Shown here piece after piece: positions 36,116-48,229 of a DNA stretch of 64,000 nucleotides. Source of the DNA: Annona cherimola (taxonomy: Eukaryota > Streptophyta > Magnoliopsida > Magnoliales > Annonaceae); the NCBI GenBank assembly GCA_030490835.1, contig CM059975.1, positions 32,830,133 through 32,894,132 on the forward strand. Direction: 5' to 3'. The position numbers and the translations under genes were made by a program. The notes under the pieces were generated by a model that did no database searches, had not been told where the DNA came from, and saw only the letters and a list, made by a program, of their open reading frames with translations. Position 1 is the first letter of the stretch. The number at the start of each line of letters is the position of its first letter.

Positions 36116-37029
36116 GTTCAAATCTGAAGGTGCAAAAAGGATGGACAGAATCTTAAATCATGTGCATGACAAAGTTAGGGGTGAAACTTGGGTCGGGTAG
36201 GTCCGGGTACGGGTGGAACCTACCCTTACCCATTTTTTCAAAAACCTCTACCCTACCCTATTTTAGACTGGGTCGGTCCGAAGCCTACCCTACGCAATTT
36301 TCTCAAGAGCAGGTTGGTTCCGGTTCGGTTCTAAATCGGTTCCTAAAGAAGTCATGCATTCAAAATTGTCCACACATGTCATTCAAAACTATCCCAAATT
36401 AACTGAGGCAGTTTTAAGGATCCTATTCCACACAGCCAACCCATCCAAGCCAGCTTTCCATCATTCCAAAAACTGTTAGTGATACTTCCTAATTCATCTA
36501 CTACTATATAAGGGAGTAATTTCATCAAGAAGACGCAAGGTGTTCACCAATATAAAACCCCAGAAGTCGCACAAAAAGACGTCCCTACAATAGAAGACGT
36601 GCATAGACTAGTAAAACTGCAGAAGCTGCCACATGGCAAAACATGACAGTTTTTTCATTGTGTGAAGGCCTTGAAGTTATCATAATTATCAGCCTAGAAA
36701 CAACTTGAGACAGCTAGGGTAAGAACAAAACAAGAAATAATTCTAAATAAGACTGATTTCAATGGAAAAATCAACAGAAAACAAATGAACTTACTGCTCT
36801 CCAGGCTCCCACCATAAATCTGTTCTATTAAGTTACCATGAATAAATCCCAGAATCCTTCACATCCAACTTGTAATCTATATTCTATAATAATGGACAAC
36901 CCACATTGGCATGTGCAAGCATGAACAGAAGAATGGGTATTAGTAGAATGCAATCATGCATGTATTTATTCTCCACCAATGTGAAATAGACACTAGAATG
37001 CATCTCAGGATAAATTGTCAGTTAATCTG

Positions 37030-37710
37030 TTAAATATGTTCTGTAAAATCTGTTAAACTGTCATGCATGTATCTACCATTTGCAATAAGGCCACTTAATT
37101 CATATATATTATTAAAAACAACACCAACATTTCTGCCATCATCAGGGTAGTACACATAAAGCTTTCCATTCAAAGCACAGGTCTTTGCATGATCTACAAG
37201 AACCTCCCACATCTTATTTGACATGACACTTCCAAGTACTTGTTGGAATTGGATACAAAATGTCAAGAACAGGCAAATTTTGGAATAATCATCACACAAA
37301 GGCTTTTTAGTCTTACATGACGCAATCTTTGAGCATCTCTAACCATGAGACGTAAAAAGTCTTCAACTGTGTAGATTCCAGCCTTGTTCAACCTCTTGTG
37401 GAAAGACCCATCTTCCCAATCTTTTCCAATCTCCATAGCTCATCAACAAGTGCAGGAGGATAGTGCTTTTTGTACACTACAAAGACCAGAAGCAGTGCTG
37501 ATATTCCAGCTCGAGAAAAAGAAATGACAACTGCAATGGCTACTGTGCAGATAGAAACTTTAATCCTAATCCCATTTATATATAAATGGCAAAGCAAAAT
37601 TAGGGACATCATTCTATTGTCTTAGCATTATACACAAAGAGAGGTAAATATGTTTGACCAAGTCTTACAGGGCCTAGTTTTGCATCTGCCCGTTCAACTT
37701 CTTCGCTAAC
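37030..37710 (-). pseudogene. Captured fragment of a CBP60 (calmodulin-binding protein 60) gene
   Basis: Three exon-like pieces in the order of the host gene with splice signals. Exon a, 37669-37710: 'VSEEVERADAKLGP', after an acceptor AG and before GTAAG. Exon b, 37317-37476: '[20 protein letters not shown]', then after a one-base deletion '[20 protein letters not shown]' up to 'RLRHV', followed by GTAAGA. Exon c, from 37238 down to about 37060: '[20 protein letters not shown]', '[17 protein letters not shown]' and 'DSLTD', then a stop. These are hallmark CBP60 blocks. CBP60 proteins (CBP60g, SARD1 and relatives) are plant transcription factors acting in immunity, but only N-terminal parts are present and middle exons are missing. 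The exons lie inside the hAT ends, on the transposase strand, so they are cargo. Confidence 0.82.
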
Positions 37711-38029
37711 CTATTTATATATTCAAAAACAGGAAAAAACTGATGAGATAGAATAAACGGCCCTAAATAAATCATGAACTAAGCTAAAGTCAAATAAGCA
37801 AGCACTAAATTATATTTATACTCATCACAAGATTCATTAGGAAATCCTCTCAACAAACATGAATAATATTGGAATTAAGTTAACTCTTCTCATCTCTTAA
37901 CTTTTATCCTTCATTTAGAATACTTTTTCCCTGAAAGTAGAAGATATAATATTTAATAATAATCATTTGACGTTTAAATACAAAGATTAAAGAATAAAAA
38001 ATAAAAATCAACACAACCTTATTAGGAAT

Positions 38030-38085
38030 GGTGGCAACATTAGCAGCGTTGGAATGAATACTTGTGCTTTCTGCAAAATAATTAG
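38030..38085 (-). other. Exon-like segment between hAT transposase and CBP60 exons
   Basis: On the minus strand TTTTGCAG is followed by 'ESTSIHSNAANVATIPNK' and then GTTGTG, so it could be an exon lying between the transposase end and CBP60 exon a. If spliced it would connect the two. Its source is unknown: it may come from the 5' part of the captured gene or from the transposon. Confidence 0.3.
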
Positions 38086-38249
38086 AAAACATATCTTAAT
38101 GATAATTTATCGATCAAACTATGCTTAAAACTCATTACCTATGAAACATATTCGGTATATGTTAAAAAAAAAAATGTAAAATATTACCTAATGTTGTGCT
38201 ATTCAAATTAGTACCTGGTACTGCAATGGAAAACTCTTCAAATACTTAT

Positions 38250-40310
38250 TCAATGTCGGATGGTTTAAGGGTTGTCCTTAACCAATCTTGACAACATATT
38301 AATGACTCAACAGTTTTTGCAGATAAAGAACTTCTATATGCATCAAGAACTCATCCACCAGTACTAAAAGCAAACTCAGACGCCACAGTAGAAACATGAA
38401 TAGCAAATATGTCACGAGCAATCAAAGATAATACTCTGAATTTGGATGCATTAGCTGACCACCAGTCCAAAACATTAATTTTGCTAGTTGGTAACAATTC
38501 AGATTGTTGAAGATACAAATTAATTTTAGTTTTTGACCATTGTTCATCATTCTCTTAACAAAATTCTAGAAAATCATCAGTTGCACAAGCCTTAGTATTA
38601 GTTTGACTATACTCTCCCACCTCATTTGAAGTTTTTCTTGGAGCAGAACGAGATTCATAAAACTTAAACAGTTTATGCAATTAAAAAGTGACCATTTGAG
38701 TGGCTTCAATAGATTTACTTTTATCAAATAACTTAGCATAAAAATAGCTTATAAATCTAAGCTTATATCTTGGATCCAAAGCAATTGCTATCAACAAGAT
38801 GATATTAAGTCTGTCTAGGCTTCCCTAATATTTATTGAATTTGTCTCTCATTCTTTTACTCATGTCTTAAAGAAGATAATTATCTGATGTTGAACTCATA
38901 AGTAAAAGTTTTTCAACCTCATATAGTTGGACCAATAGCATTGAAGAAGTACATAAGATGTGCCAGACAAAATCTTTGTAATCTCATAAAGTTTTGCAAA
39001 AATTGACACAAAACTTGTGCATTATCTCAATCAAACCTTGTTGGAGGTCCTTCCCTAGCAACAACTGCATCATTTTTTCCTAGTTTATCAAATGCTGCTC
39101 TAAACTTTAAAGCACTAGCCGATATGAAATATGTGGAATTTCATAATTAGGAACATCTAAGCACAAGCCACCTTTCTCTTTGATTCCTTCTTTCTAACAA
39201 TATTTCTCAAATTTATCTTTCCTAGCCGGTGAAGCCCTTACATGTTTAATCACATTTCTAATTCGATTGATTGAGTCTTGAATCTCATCTATTCCATCAC
39301 AAACAATTAGGTTAAGAATATGTGCTGCACACCTAATACGAAATGTGGATCCATCTCCACTAAGTAAACCCTTCTCCCTTAAACTTTCTTTCAATTTTCT
39401 AGCCGCGGCATCATTATTAGATGCATTGTCCATAATTATAGTACAAATTCCATTGAAGTTCCATTTCATCAAGTAATAAAAAAAATATTAGCAATGCATT
39501 CACCAGTGTGTGGAGGTGGGCACAAACAAAAGTTACTAACTTTTTTATTTAACTTCCAATTGTCATCAACAAAATATGTAGTGAGGAATAGATAACCTTC
39601 ATTAGCTATAAATGTCCACATGTCTGTTGTTAAACATACTCTATGCACTTGGTCATAGAAAAAACTCATGAGCTTAGTTTTCTCACTTTCATACACCGAA
39701 GCCACATCTTTAGCAATTGTTGTTCTAGACACAAATTTCACAAGCGGTTGAATTTTAATGATATATCTGTGAAAACCCTCACACTCAACCAACTTAAACT
39801 TCCATTATTATCATTTTAGCAAAATCTCTTCTATTTGCAGCTTGATCAAATTGCCATGCAGTCAAACTACCTACTTGGCCACTAGAATTGCATGATGGAG
39901 ACGATAAACTCAATAATTTCTGCTTCTTATCACCCCGCCCACGATTATAATAAGTGCATTTATCTAGATGCTTTCTTATTGAGCTAGTTCTATTCTTACT
40001 TAAATAAGCGAAAACCTTCTTGCAATAATTACATGTTACTTCTTGTTTCTCCTCTTTCTTATCATTCTTTAAAACTTGCTTAACTTTCTTAGTGAAGTGC
40101 TGCGCACACATTAGATGATAATTTATATTGAGGTTTCGATTTTGGAGGAACAATATCATCTGTAGTTTTCTCGCCATTCAAATCCTTTTTACTCACAACC
40201 ACTTGTCCCATTACATCCCCTTTCACCTTATTCTCATCCTCATTCTCAACCTCTAAGTCCTCTATTATATTAACTATGTCATCCATATTTAAATCAATAC
40301 AGTTGTTCAC
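38250..40310 (-). pseudogene. hAT transposase (BED finger, RNase H-like core, hATC), broken
   Basis: Reads right to left. N-terminal acidic region (40310-40089). BED zinc finger at about 40050-39950: 'CNYCKKVFAYLSKNRTSSIR' followed by KHLDKC. Catalytic region (39792-39194): 'FVSRTTIAKDVASVYESEK', 'CLTTDMWTFIANEGYLFLTT' (first conserved Asp in DMW), 'TIIMDNASNNDAAARKL' and 'RCAAHILNLIVCDG', all plant Ac/hAT hallmarks. C-terminal dimerisation domain hATC at about 38410-38260: 'FAIHVSTVASEFAFSTGG', a stop, then 'VLDAYRSSLSAKTVESLIC'. Numerous frameshifts and stops separate the parts, so the element could only move using a relative's transposase. Confidence 0.85.
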
Positions 40311-40619
40311 ACTGCTACCTTCTTACATGCTTAATATTACAGTCACCTCTAAAATAGTAACATTACAACATTGATTAAAATATTTAACTAATGATAGGAA
40401 TTTTTAATACAAGTAGGGGCAACAAAAAGATATATATTTTTAAAATCATAAACCCAAAATGAATAATCAATTACATCCAAAACTGTAAACACATCCAATG
40501 ATCTAATAATTGAAATGAATACAACTCAAATCAGATTGATTAAAATATGTAACCATTTATATCCAAAAATATATCATGTAAAAATATATGTGCACCATTT
40601 ACAGTCTTTCCACTACATG

Positions 40620-41380
40620 TTGTGAAATATCATCACACATCTTTAATAACATTAGACAATTTGCAAGCAAACTCTTCAATTTTCTTCATTTCGCATTCAT
40701 GGAACGCCAATTTTCCAGGGTATTATCACACATTACCCACTAGGGAGAAAACTAATTTTGCAAATTCGCTAGCAAATTTTCCAATTTTTTCCGTTTTAAT
40801 TCATGAAATGCCATTTCTTCCAGGGTATTGAACATCACACACTAGCAGAATGATTTTTTAAAAATACAAAGTAAAAAATCGTAACAATCGGAAAGTTGCA
40901 ATTACCAAGAAGCTCTACCGCAGCCGATGAATTCCAAGTTATGGAATTCCGTTTCTCAGTTTTTATTCTCTGACGATCGCGATGCCAACGCTGCGAAGTG
41001 GTAGCTGGTGGGTCACTGTCGTCTATTGCCGCTAATAAAAACGGGATGAGATTAAGGAAGTCGTCGGCTGTCGAGGGGAGCTGCATGTCGACTTGTCAAG
41101 GGCGGAGAGAAATCTGCCGAAGGTGCATAGGGGGAGGTGGCATGTGCATGCTACTCTAGTCGAGACTTGGGAATCGCCTGTCGGGATGAGATCGAAAACT
41201 AAAATCGGAAGAACGTCACCCATGCACGTTAGCATTTAGATGGAAATGAGGAAGAAAGCATGACAGGCAAGCATACCCGGAATATGCAGAGAGTAGAGAG
41301 GGAGGCCAGACGCGAGACGCCTAGAAGCATTATGGAATGGGGCAGCTGGGTTAGGACTGCCGATGGTATATTATATATAT
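40620..41380 (-). promoter_or_regulatory. 5' region of the hAT transposase with a 125-bp tandem duplication
   Basis: Upstream of the minus-strand transposase. A segment with 'CAAATTCGCTAGCAAATTTT', 'CATGGAACGCCAATTTTCC' and 'AGGGTATTATCACACA' is present twice (about 40625-40745 and 40750-40860) in diverged form. A short GC-richer stretch (40940-41235) may be an untranslated exon. TATATATATATA at about 41370 lies near the element end. Function is inferred from position only. Confidence 0.35.
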
Positions 41381-43913
41381 ATACAATATGAAATCCGGGT
41401 CAGTTCCGGGTACCCAGCACTGGAACCGACCCTAACCCAAATTTGAATGGGTATTTAATACCCAGAACCGAACCGACCCTATTTCGGATATCCAGCGGGT
41501 CGACCCATAGGTACCCGGGCCAAGTTGCACCCCTAGTCACAAAGTCACGAAAGCTAAAAATCAAGTATTGACTGCCCCACTTATAAGGTAGGAGATCATC
41601 ACCGTAGTCAAAGAGATGGACCCAAGCAAAGCTCTAGTCCTGGATGGTATGTCTGCGGCTTTCTAACAGAACAATCAGACAACGGTGAGTGAAGATGTTC
41701 TTGAGGCATGTAAAAATCTGCTAGAGGTAAACTCAAGCATGGAAAGGGAAAGGCAGATGCAAAAAATTAACCGAATAGACATTACTCTTATTCCAAAGAA
41801 GGAAGAAGCAAATTGCCCAAAGGATTTTCGTCCCATCAGCATGTGCATTGTCTTATATAAGGTTATGGAAAAGTATTTGCAAATAGGTACTGACACGGAC
41901 ACAAGAAGAGAGTTGGAACAAATAATTGGAATCAAGGGTAGGGAAATCCAGACCTATCTCAGCCTGCCAACTTAGATAGGAAAGGCAAAGGTGAAGGAGT
42001 TTTAAAAGATTAAGAAAAGAATTTGGGGAAAGGTTCAAGGATAGTAAATGAAGTTGCTATCAAGCGAAGGAAAAGAACTTTTAATTAAGACTGTGACGCA
42101 TGCCCTCCCAATTTATGCCATGAGCATATTCAAACTTCCTAAGAAATTTTGTCATGAGATAAATTCAATGATAAGTAGATTCTAGTGGGGAGAGCAAAAT
42201 GGGAAAAGGAAAATAAGCTGGTCAGGATGGAAGGACATGTGTCATTCCAAGGCAAGAGAGGGTGTGGGATTTAGGGATTTCAATGCTTTCAATATAGCTT
42301 TCATTGCCAAACAAGCATGGCGGCTATTAACACATAAAAAATCACTTTACTACCAAGTTCTAAAAAAAAATATTTTGCAAATGATGACTTTCAGAATTGC
42401 CCCATGAAGAAGGATTCGTTGTACCCATGGAGAGGTATATAGGAAGCAAAGGAGTTCCTTAAGAAGGGATGCGGCTGGAGACTAGGTGATAGCAAGCAGA
42501 TAAATTTCCTCAAAGATAGGCGAGCGCTAAATAGACTTAAACCTGTTGGTCCTCTGCCACTTTGGATAGATAAGAATGCCAAAGTGTATGAATTTGTTGA
42601 TTGGAATAGACAATGCTAGTTGGAAAATGAAGCGAAAGTTGTAGCTGGTGAATCAGGCTAGAACATTATCAAAGAAATCCTTATCACCGAGGAAAGACAG
42701 GAGACTGCATTTACTGGAATGACAAACCTAATGGATCATATAAGGTAAAAACAAGGTATGGAAGAGCAAACGAAGAACTCCAAGACTTCAGAGGAGTGGA
42801 ATAAGCTCAAAACAAAAATGATGAATTGGAAGTCCTATGAATGGTGTGGAAATAGAACATACCCAGGAAGATTAAAATTTAGCTGAAGATGTTGAGAAAT
42901 GTCATTCCTATGAGGGTTAACTCACCAAAAAGAGGAGTGACTGTCAATATACTATGTACCCTATGCAGACAAAATGAAGAAGATACATGGCACATCTTTT
43001 ACTATTGCCCAACTACAATAGCTTCTTATGAACCAAGCATGTTAAATTTCGCAAAGGAAGGTTCTTTATCATGAGTGTTGGGCAGAACAGCTAAGTTTCA
43101 TCAAGGCAAGTATCTCAGGCCTTTCCTCACAATATGCTTGTTAGTGTGGTATAATAAAAATGTGGGGCATGTGAATCGCAGCTATCCTAACTTCAAATGC
43201 ATACCACATCAGTGTGATAATGTCATACACCTATATGACACTGCGGATTTACACAGGAGAGGAAACTGCATGAATCAAAATTCGAAAACAAGGTGGCTCC
43301 CTCTAAAGTTGGGTCAAGTAAAGATTAATTTTGACGCTGGCTATCAGCAAGAGAAAAGTCGAATAACAGAAACTGTAGATATTAGAAACTAGAAGGTGAG
43401 TTACCGGCAGCTAAGTGCTGGTCTTAGGCTGGAACTTCAAACCCCTTATGGATGGAAACAAAAGGGCTAGTGCTACGATGGATTGGGCGAAGAATTTACA
43501 TTATAAAGATGTTATTTTTGAAGATAATTTACTACTACTTTTCCAGCTATTAGAAGAAAGTAGCCCTATTAGACTGCTAGTGGGCCTCCTCATCAGAAAG
43601 ATAAAAAATCTTAGCATGTGTTTGATAAATATGACTTCTCCCATGTCCTAAGAACAGGGAAGGTTGTTGCCCATATTCTAGCTAACTATGCAATTGCGGT
43701 CATCGTGTATTCCTAGGTGGACATGTCCCCAACTTGTATATCCACTGTTATATTTAAAGGCATATTTATCTTTAATTACAGGACTGAAATTCTTTTCCAA
43801 CCTCCCCAGTGATCTGAGAGGGTGGGCTGGAATCTCCAGTCACTTTTGCCATAGAAAAAACACTTCCGGAGTTGCACCCCATGTCACATGAATCCCTCCT
43901 CCGCATTCAAATG

Positions 43914-43939
43914 CAGACACATACACACACACACACACC
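43914..43939. repeat. (CA)n microsatellite
   Basis: A short run of alternating CA just upstream of the UGT pseudogene start, preceded by ACACATACAC. Confidence 0.85.
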
Positions 43940-44963
43940 GAATAATGGCGAATTGACTGGAGGCAGGAGTCCGTGGGAAATGGGAAAGGAAAAGGTGGAG
44001 CTGTTGTTCTTCCCAATCCCTGCAACTGACCACCTCATCTCCACTATCGAGCTAGCCAAATGCCTCTTCGAACACCAACCTTCCTTCTCCTTCATTGTCC
44101 TCCTCATGCCCCTTCCCACCCCAGCAATCGACGCCTATATCCAAACCGTTGCCGCCTCCGCCCTCCATATCCGTTTCCTCACCCTCTCTCCGCTCCCAAA
44201 GCCTGACGACACCCACGACCGAGAGAACTTCATTTCCCTCTTAGTCGACAACTAGAGGCCCCTCGTCAGAGATGCCATCCAAGAAATCAAGGCCACTCTT
44301 GCCATCGCCGTCTCGGCGGCCTCATTATCAAATTCTTCCCCACTGGTATTATCGACGTGGGGGCAGAGCTCAGCATCCCCACCTACGTCTACTTCACCTC
44401 CTGCGCCGCGCTGCTCAGCCTCGTGATCCGCCTACCCGTGCTCCACCAAGAGATCCCCTGCGAGTTTTTCGAATTCCAGGGCGAAGTGGGGGTTGCTGGA
44501 TTGCTGCCGCTGCCGCTGCCACTGCCTCCCAGCGTCATGCCGAAGCCTATCCAGAACAAGAAGGGGCAGGGGTACAGGTGGTTTGTCCACCATGGCAGAT
44601 GGTTCCGTGAAGCACAGGGGATCATCGTTAACACATTCGCGGAGCTAGAGCTGAGAGGATACAATGCCATTGCCGGCGACAGCTGCTTGCCCCCCGACCA
44701 TCCCACCGTTAACATCTTCCCCGTGGGACCCGTGCTGGCCCTTGAGCAGCCTCCCTAATGGAAATAGAGGGCTTGTTTGAGCAGCTCAATGCGCAGCCGC
44801 TGGCATCGGTGGTGTTCTTGTGCTTCGGCAGTCGGGGGATGTTCTACGCCCGGCAGATAGCGGAGATCACCACAGGATTGGAGCAGAGCGGGCATTGGTT
44901 CCTTTGGTCGGTGCGTAGCCGGGCGAAGGAGCAGTTCGTGGGGCTTGTCAATGCGGACTTGGA

Positions 44964-45288
44964 TGTTCGGAGTCTAGAAACAGAAACAGAAGACTTGGTC
45001 CCACATCCAGCAGAAGACTCATTCCCACATCCACGTGTACATTCTAGAGATGCAGAGTCGCCCAAGTATTCAGCAGCGTTCAATTCCTCAACATGATTCA
45101 GCGGCATCTATTCAGCAGCAACCACGACAACCAACAACACTGGTCATTTGTATATATATGTGTGTGTTTGTTGTTTTTTGAAAAAAAAAATACACAGAAA
45201 TAGGACTATTTTTCGTTCTCCTCTTATTTCGTCTCTACCTTAAGAATTCGTTCCAGCAGCTATTCTCTTCCGCTTCAAAATCTCATCA
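44964..45288 (+). repeat. 5' LTR of the copia element
   Basis: Contains a short internal duplication 'CAGAAGACTTGGTCCCACAT' then 'CAGAAGACTCATTCCCACAT', a TATATATATG box at about 45154 and an A run at about 45181-45190. It is followed at 45289 by the primer-binding site. Confidence 0.93.
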
Positions 45289-45468
45289 TGGTATCAGAGC
45301 CAACACAAGGGCACGAATACCTTCTCTCTCATTTCTTTCTAATCCATTTGTAGTTCTCATATTTTCTTTTACAATTCACCTTGCCAGTTTACTATCACCC
45401 GTTTGTCCTCTTCTACATCAACTGTGAACGAAAATATATTTCTCATCCTTTTCTTTTTCCCTTGTTCT

Positions 45469-46530
45469 ATGGCTGAAAATATCCCACAAATTCCCACTCC
45501 AAACTCCAAATTCTCATTTCCTTCAAACTTAAATGTTGCCAATTTTGTGAGCTTAAAACTTACAGAACAGAATTTTCTCCTTTAGGAAACTCAAATGATT
45601 TCTCTAATGGAAAGTCAGGAGTTAATTGACTTTTTAACGGGGGATACAACTTCTCCACAACAATATTTTGAAGGTGAAAATGGAACACAAATTGTAAATC
45701 TAGAATACACTTCATGGGTTCGTACTGACAGGTTAGTAAAGTCTTGGATCATTGGAACACTCTCTGAAGATGTTTTGGGCTATGTCGTGGGTTTAAAAAC
45801 TGCAAATGAGGTATGGAAAGCTTTAACTGATCATTTTACACAATGCTTCATTGCTCGAGAATTTGATCTTCTTACTCAACTTCAGCATGTTAGCAAAGGG
45901 AGTAAATCTTTACCTGTTTATTTAAGAGAATTTAAGTCAATATGTGATCAACTTAATGCTATTGGGAAACCAGTGTCCGATGCTAATAAAGTTTTCAGGC
46001 TACTCGAAGGACTTGATGATAGCTATGAGGCTTTTAAGACTACAATGCTTCGTCCTCCACTACCTACATATGCAGAAATTGTCCCACAATTGCAAAGCTA
46101 TGAACTGCGTGCTCATAAACGCTCATCTCCAGTCAATCCCACTATGGCATTTGTTGCCAATAATAGTGGACCATAGTCTTATGCCTTCCAACAACGTGGG
46201 TCTTCTTTTCGAGAATATATAAGGGGACGCGGTGGAAGAGCTATCTTCACTTCAAAAGGTTGTGGGTTTCCTCATACTAATCAACAACAATAATTTTTTT
46301 CCCAAAGATGGACTACACAATTTTCACAACTACATATGTACCAGCAGTTCAAGGACATATCATAGGTTCTTTACAACAACAACCCTTGTTACCAACTCCT
46401 TCTCAATTTCAGCAGTCAAGTGGTCCAACTGGTGGTTCACAAACCATCTTTCAACCAACAAAAGCAATCTTGGTATGTCAAATTCGTAAAAAGAAAGGTC
46501 ATGATACCTTGCAATGTTGGCATCGATTCA
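45469..46530 (+). pseudogene. copia gag (capsid and decayed zinc knuckle)
   Basis: Begins MAENIPQIPTPNS. A TAG at about 45584 replaces the Trp expected in the conserved 'NFLLWETQM' block. The retrotransposon gag domain continues in the same frame (45595-46176) with 'VWKALTDHFTQC', 'VSKGSKSLPVYLREFKSICD' and 'LLEGLDDSYEAFKTTML'. After a stop and frame change, the nucleocapsid knuckle reads 'CQIRKKKGHDTLQCWHRF', in which Arg has replaced the second zinc Cys. Confidence 0.85.
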
Positions 46531-47725
46531 ATAACAGTTATCAACCAGAGGGTACTCCTCAAGGCCTTACTGCCATGCATGTTTCAGACTTTCAAGATGG
46601 TGATTGGCATCCTGACACAGGTGCCAATGCTCACATGACAGCTGATGCAGGTATTCTTTCTGATCTTAGATCCTATAAAGGAGATTCAAGAGTTATGGTT
46701 GGAAACGGTCAGTCATTACCAATTACACATGTTGGATCTAGACATATTAAACAAGACTCTAACCGTTTGCCATTGAAGGATGTCTTAATAGTTCCTGACA
46801 TTAAGAAAAACTTATTATCTGTTTCAAGGCTTACTTCAGATTATCCATGTTACTTTGAGTTTAACAAATCTGGTTTCTTGGTTAAGGATTCACAGACACA
46901 CCAGATTCTTCTCAAGGGAAATCACAATAATGGCATGTATAATTTGAAGACTACTGATCCTATTGCCCTCTTCTCAGTGCGACATCAGACTGCAGATGAA
47001 GAAGTATGGCATGGAAGATTAGCTCACTCAAATAATAAAGTGTTAAAATTTTTACAGCATCATTAGCTAATCACAGTTAATAAACCAGCTACCAGCCTTT
47101 GCCAAAATTGTGAACTGAGTAAGAGCTGCAAACTTCCATTCAATACAGAAGGCACACCTACATTCTCACCATTACAAAAGATCCACTGTGACCTATGGGG
47201 ACCAGCACAAGTTGTTTCTTTTCAGCAGTTCTGTTATTTTGTAATTTTAGTGGATGATTTTTCTCGATTTACTTGGTTTTATCCCTTAAAAAGAAAATCA
47301 GATTTTTTTCTCTGCATTTGTTTCCTTTCATAAGATGGTCTCAAACCAGTTTACTACAACTCTTAAAATCTTTCAGTCTGATAGTGGGGGAGAATTTTCT
47401 AGCAATGTCTTTCAACAGTATTTGCAAGAGCATGGAATTCTATATCAAACTTCATGTACAGACACCCCTGAACAAAATGGAGTTGTTGAACGTAAACACA
47501 GGCACATTGTTGAGCTTGGTTTAGCTTCACTATTTTTTGCCTTCATGCCTTTCCGTTACTGGGTTGATACTTTTACTACTGTCACTTATGTCCTTAACAG
47601 ACTTCCTGTGCAAAGACTCTCCATGAATAGTCCTTATTCAATACTTTTTCACAAGACTCCTGACTATAGTTCCTTTCGAGTTTTTTGGCTCTCCTTGTTA
47701 TCCTTACTTACGCCACTACATGAAA
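46531..47725 (+). pseudogene. copia protease and integrase
   Basis: The aspartic protease active site 'HPDTGANAHMT' lies at about 46608-46640. The GAG-pre-integrase block is 'VWHGRLAHSNNKVLKFL' (about 47007-47057), with zinc-binding 'CQNCELSKSC' after a stop. The integrase core shows 'HCDLWGPAQ' (first Asp), 'FQSDSGGEF' (second Asp) and 'TPEQNGVVERKHRHIVE' (catalytic Glu) in shifting frames between 47185 and 47530. Confidence 0.85.
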
Positions 47726-48229
47726 ATTAAATTTGACTATCGTTCTCTACCTTGTGTGTTCTTGGGTTAGACTGACAGACAGAAAGGTTATCGTTGTCTT
47801 CATCCTAAAACAGGTCGAGTACATATTTCCCATCATGTTGTTTTTGATGAAACTGTTTTTCCTTATGAATCATCTCATACAAGTTCATCTTCATCCAATA
47901 CTATTACAAACTAGACACATGATCAGCTTCGAGAATGGGCTCGTTTTTTTTGTCCTCCCAATGAACACATTTCCTCTATTACTCCAACACCTGATGCCTT
48001 ACAACATAATATTTCTTCAAATAGTCAATCTGTTATTGACTCAGTCTCTTCCACTAGCATTGAGCATGGTTCGCCCTCCAATTCAAACCCTATGCCTCCT
48101 GAACCTGAACCCTTACTTGAGGCTCCCACTGGCTCCATTTCATCTCCTATTAACACTGCTCCCCAACCAGGTTCAACCATATTATCTCTACCAGCACCTC
48201 GTAACAATTCATCTTCAATATCTTTAGTG

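Larger units (their letters stand above)
36175..41536 (-). mobile_element. hAT transposon (5.36 kb) with captured CBP60 exons
   Basis: The ends TTAGGGGTGAAACTTGG and CCAAGTTGCACCCCTAG pair at 15 of 17 positions. An 8-bp target duplication with one mismatch flanks it: TGACAAAG (36167-36174) and TCACAAAG (41537-41544). Deleting the element and one target copy restores the LINE frame ('DRILNHVHDKVTKAKNQV'), which fixes the boundaries. Subterminal DNA on both sides is full of GGGTCGG/CCGACCC and GGTACCCGG words. On the minus strand it carries a broken transposase (40310-38250) and, downstream in the same direction, exons of a host CBP60 gene. TSD, TIR and gene content agree with the hAT superfamily. 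Confidence 0.88.
33410..43760 (+). pseudogene. L1-type LINE, degenerate, interrupted by a hAT element
   Basis: ORF1 region (33660-34350): a DUF4283-like section ('YLISFEYETDLSKVLYGLPW') and a decayed CCHC knuckle ('GRMGHGAKKCN'). ORF2 endonuclease: 'LLFLMEIKSRSDELVEL' (about 35090) and 'WLVAGDFNEVTGPSE' (about 35390). Linker 35608-35990. Reverse transcriptase N-terminus after the hAT: 'VKEMDPSKALVLDGM', 'ITLIPKKEEANCPKDFRPIS' (41600-41870); thumb: 'KLLSSEGKELLIKTV', 'ALPIYAMSIFKLPKKF' (42050-42160). Zinc-binding zf-RVT: 'CTLCRQNEEDTWHIFYYCP' (42955-43015). RNase H: 'LPLKLGQVKINFDAGYQ', 'HVLRTGKVVAHILANYA' (43300-43695). The palm with its catalytic FADD block is missing. Stops and frameshifts throughout; excluding the hAT it spans about 5 kb. 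Confidence 0.8.
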
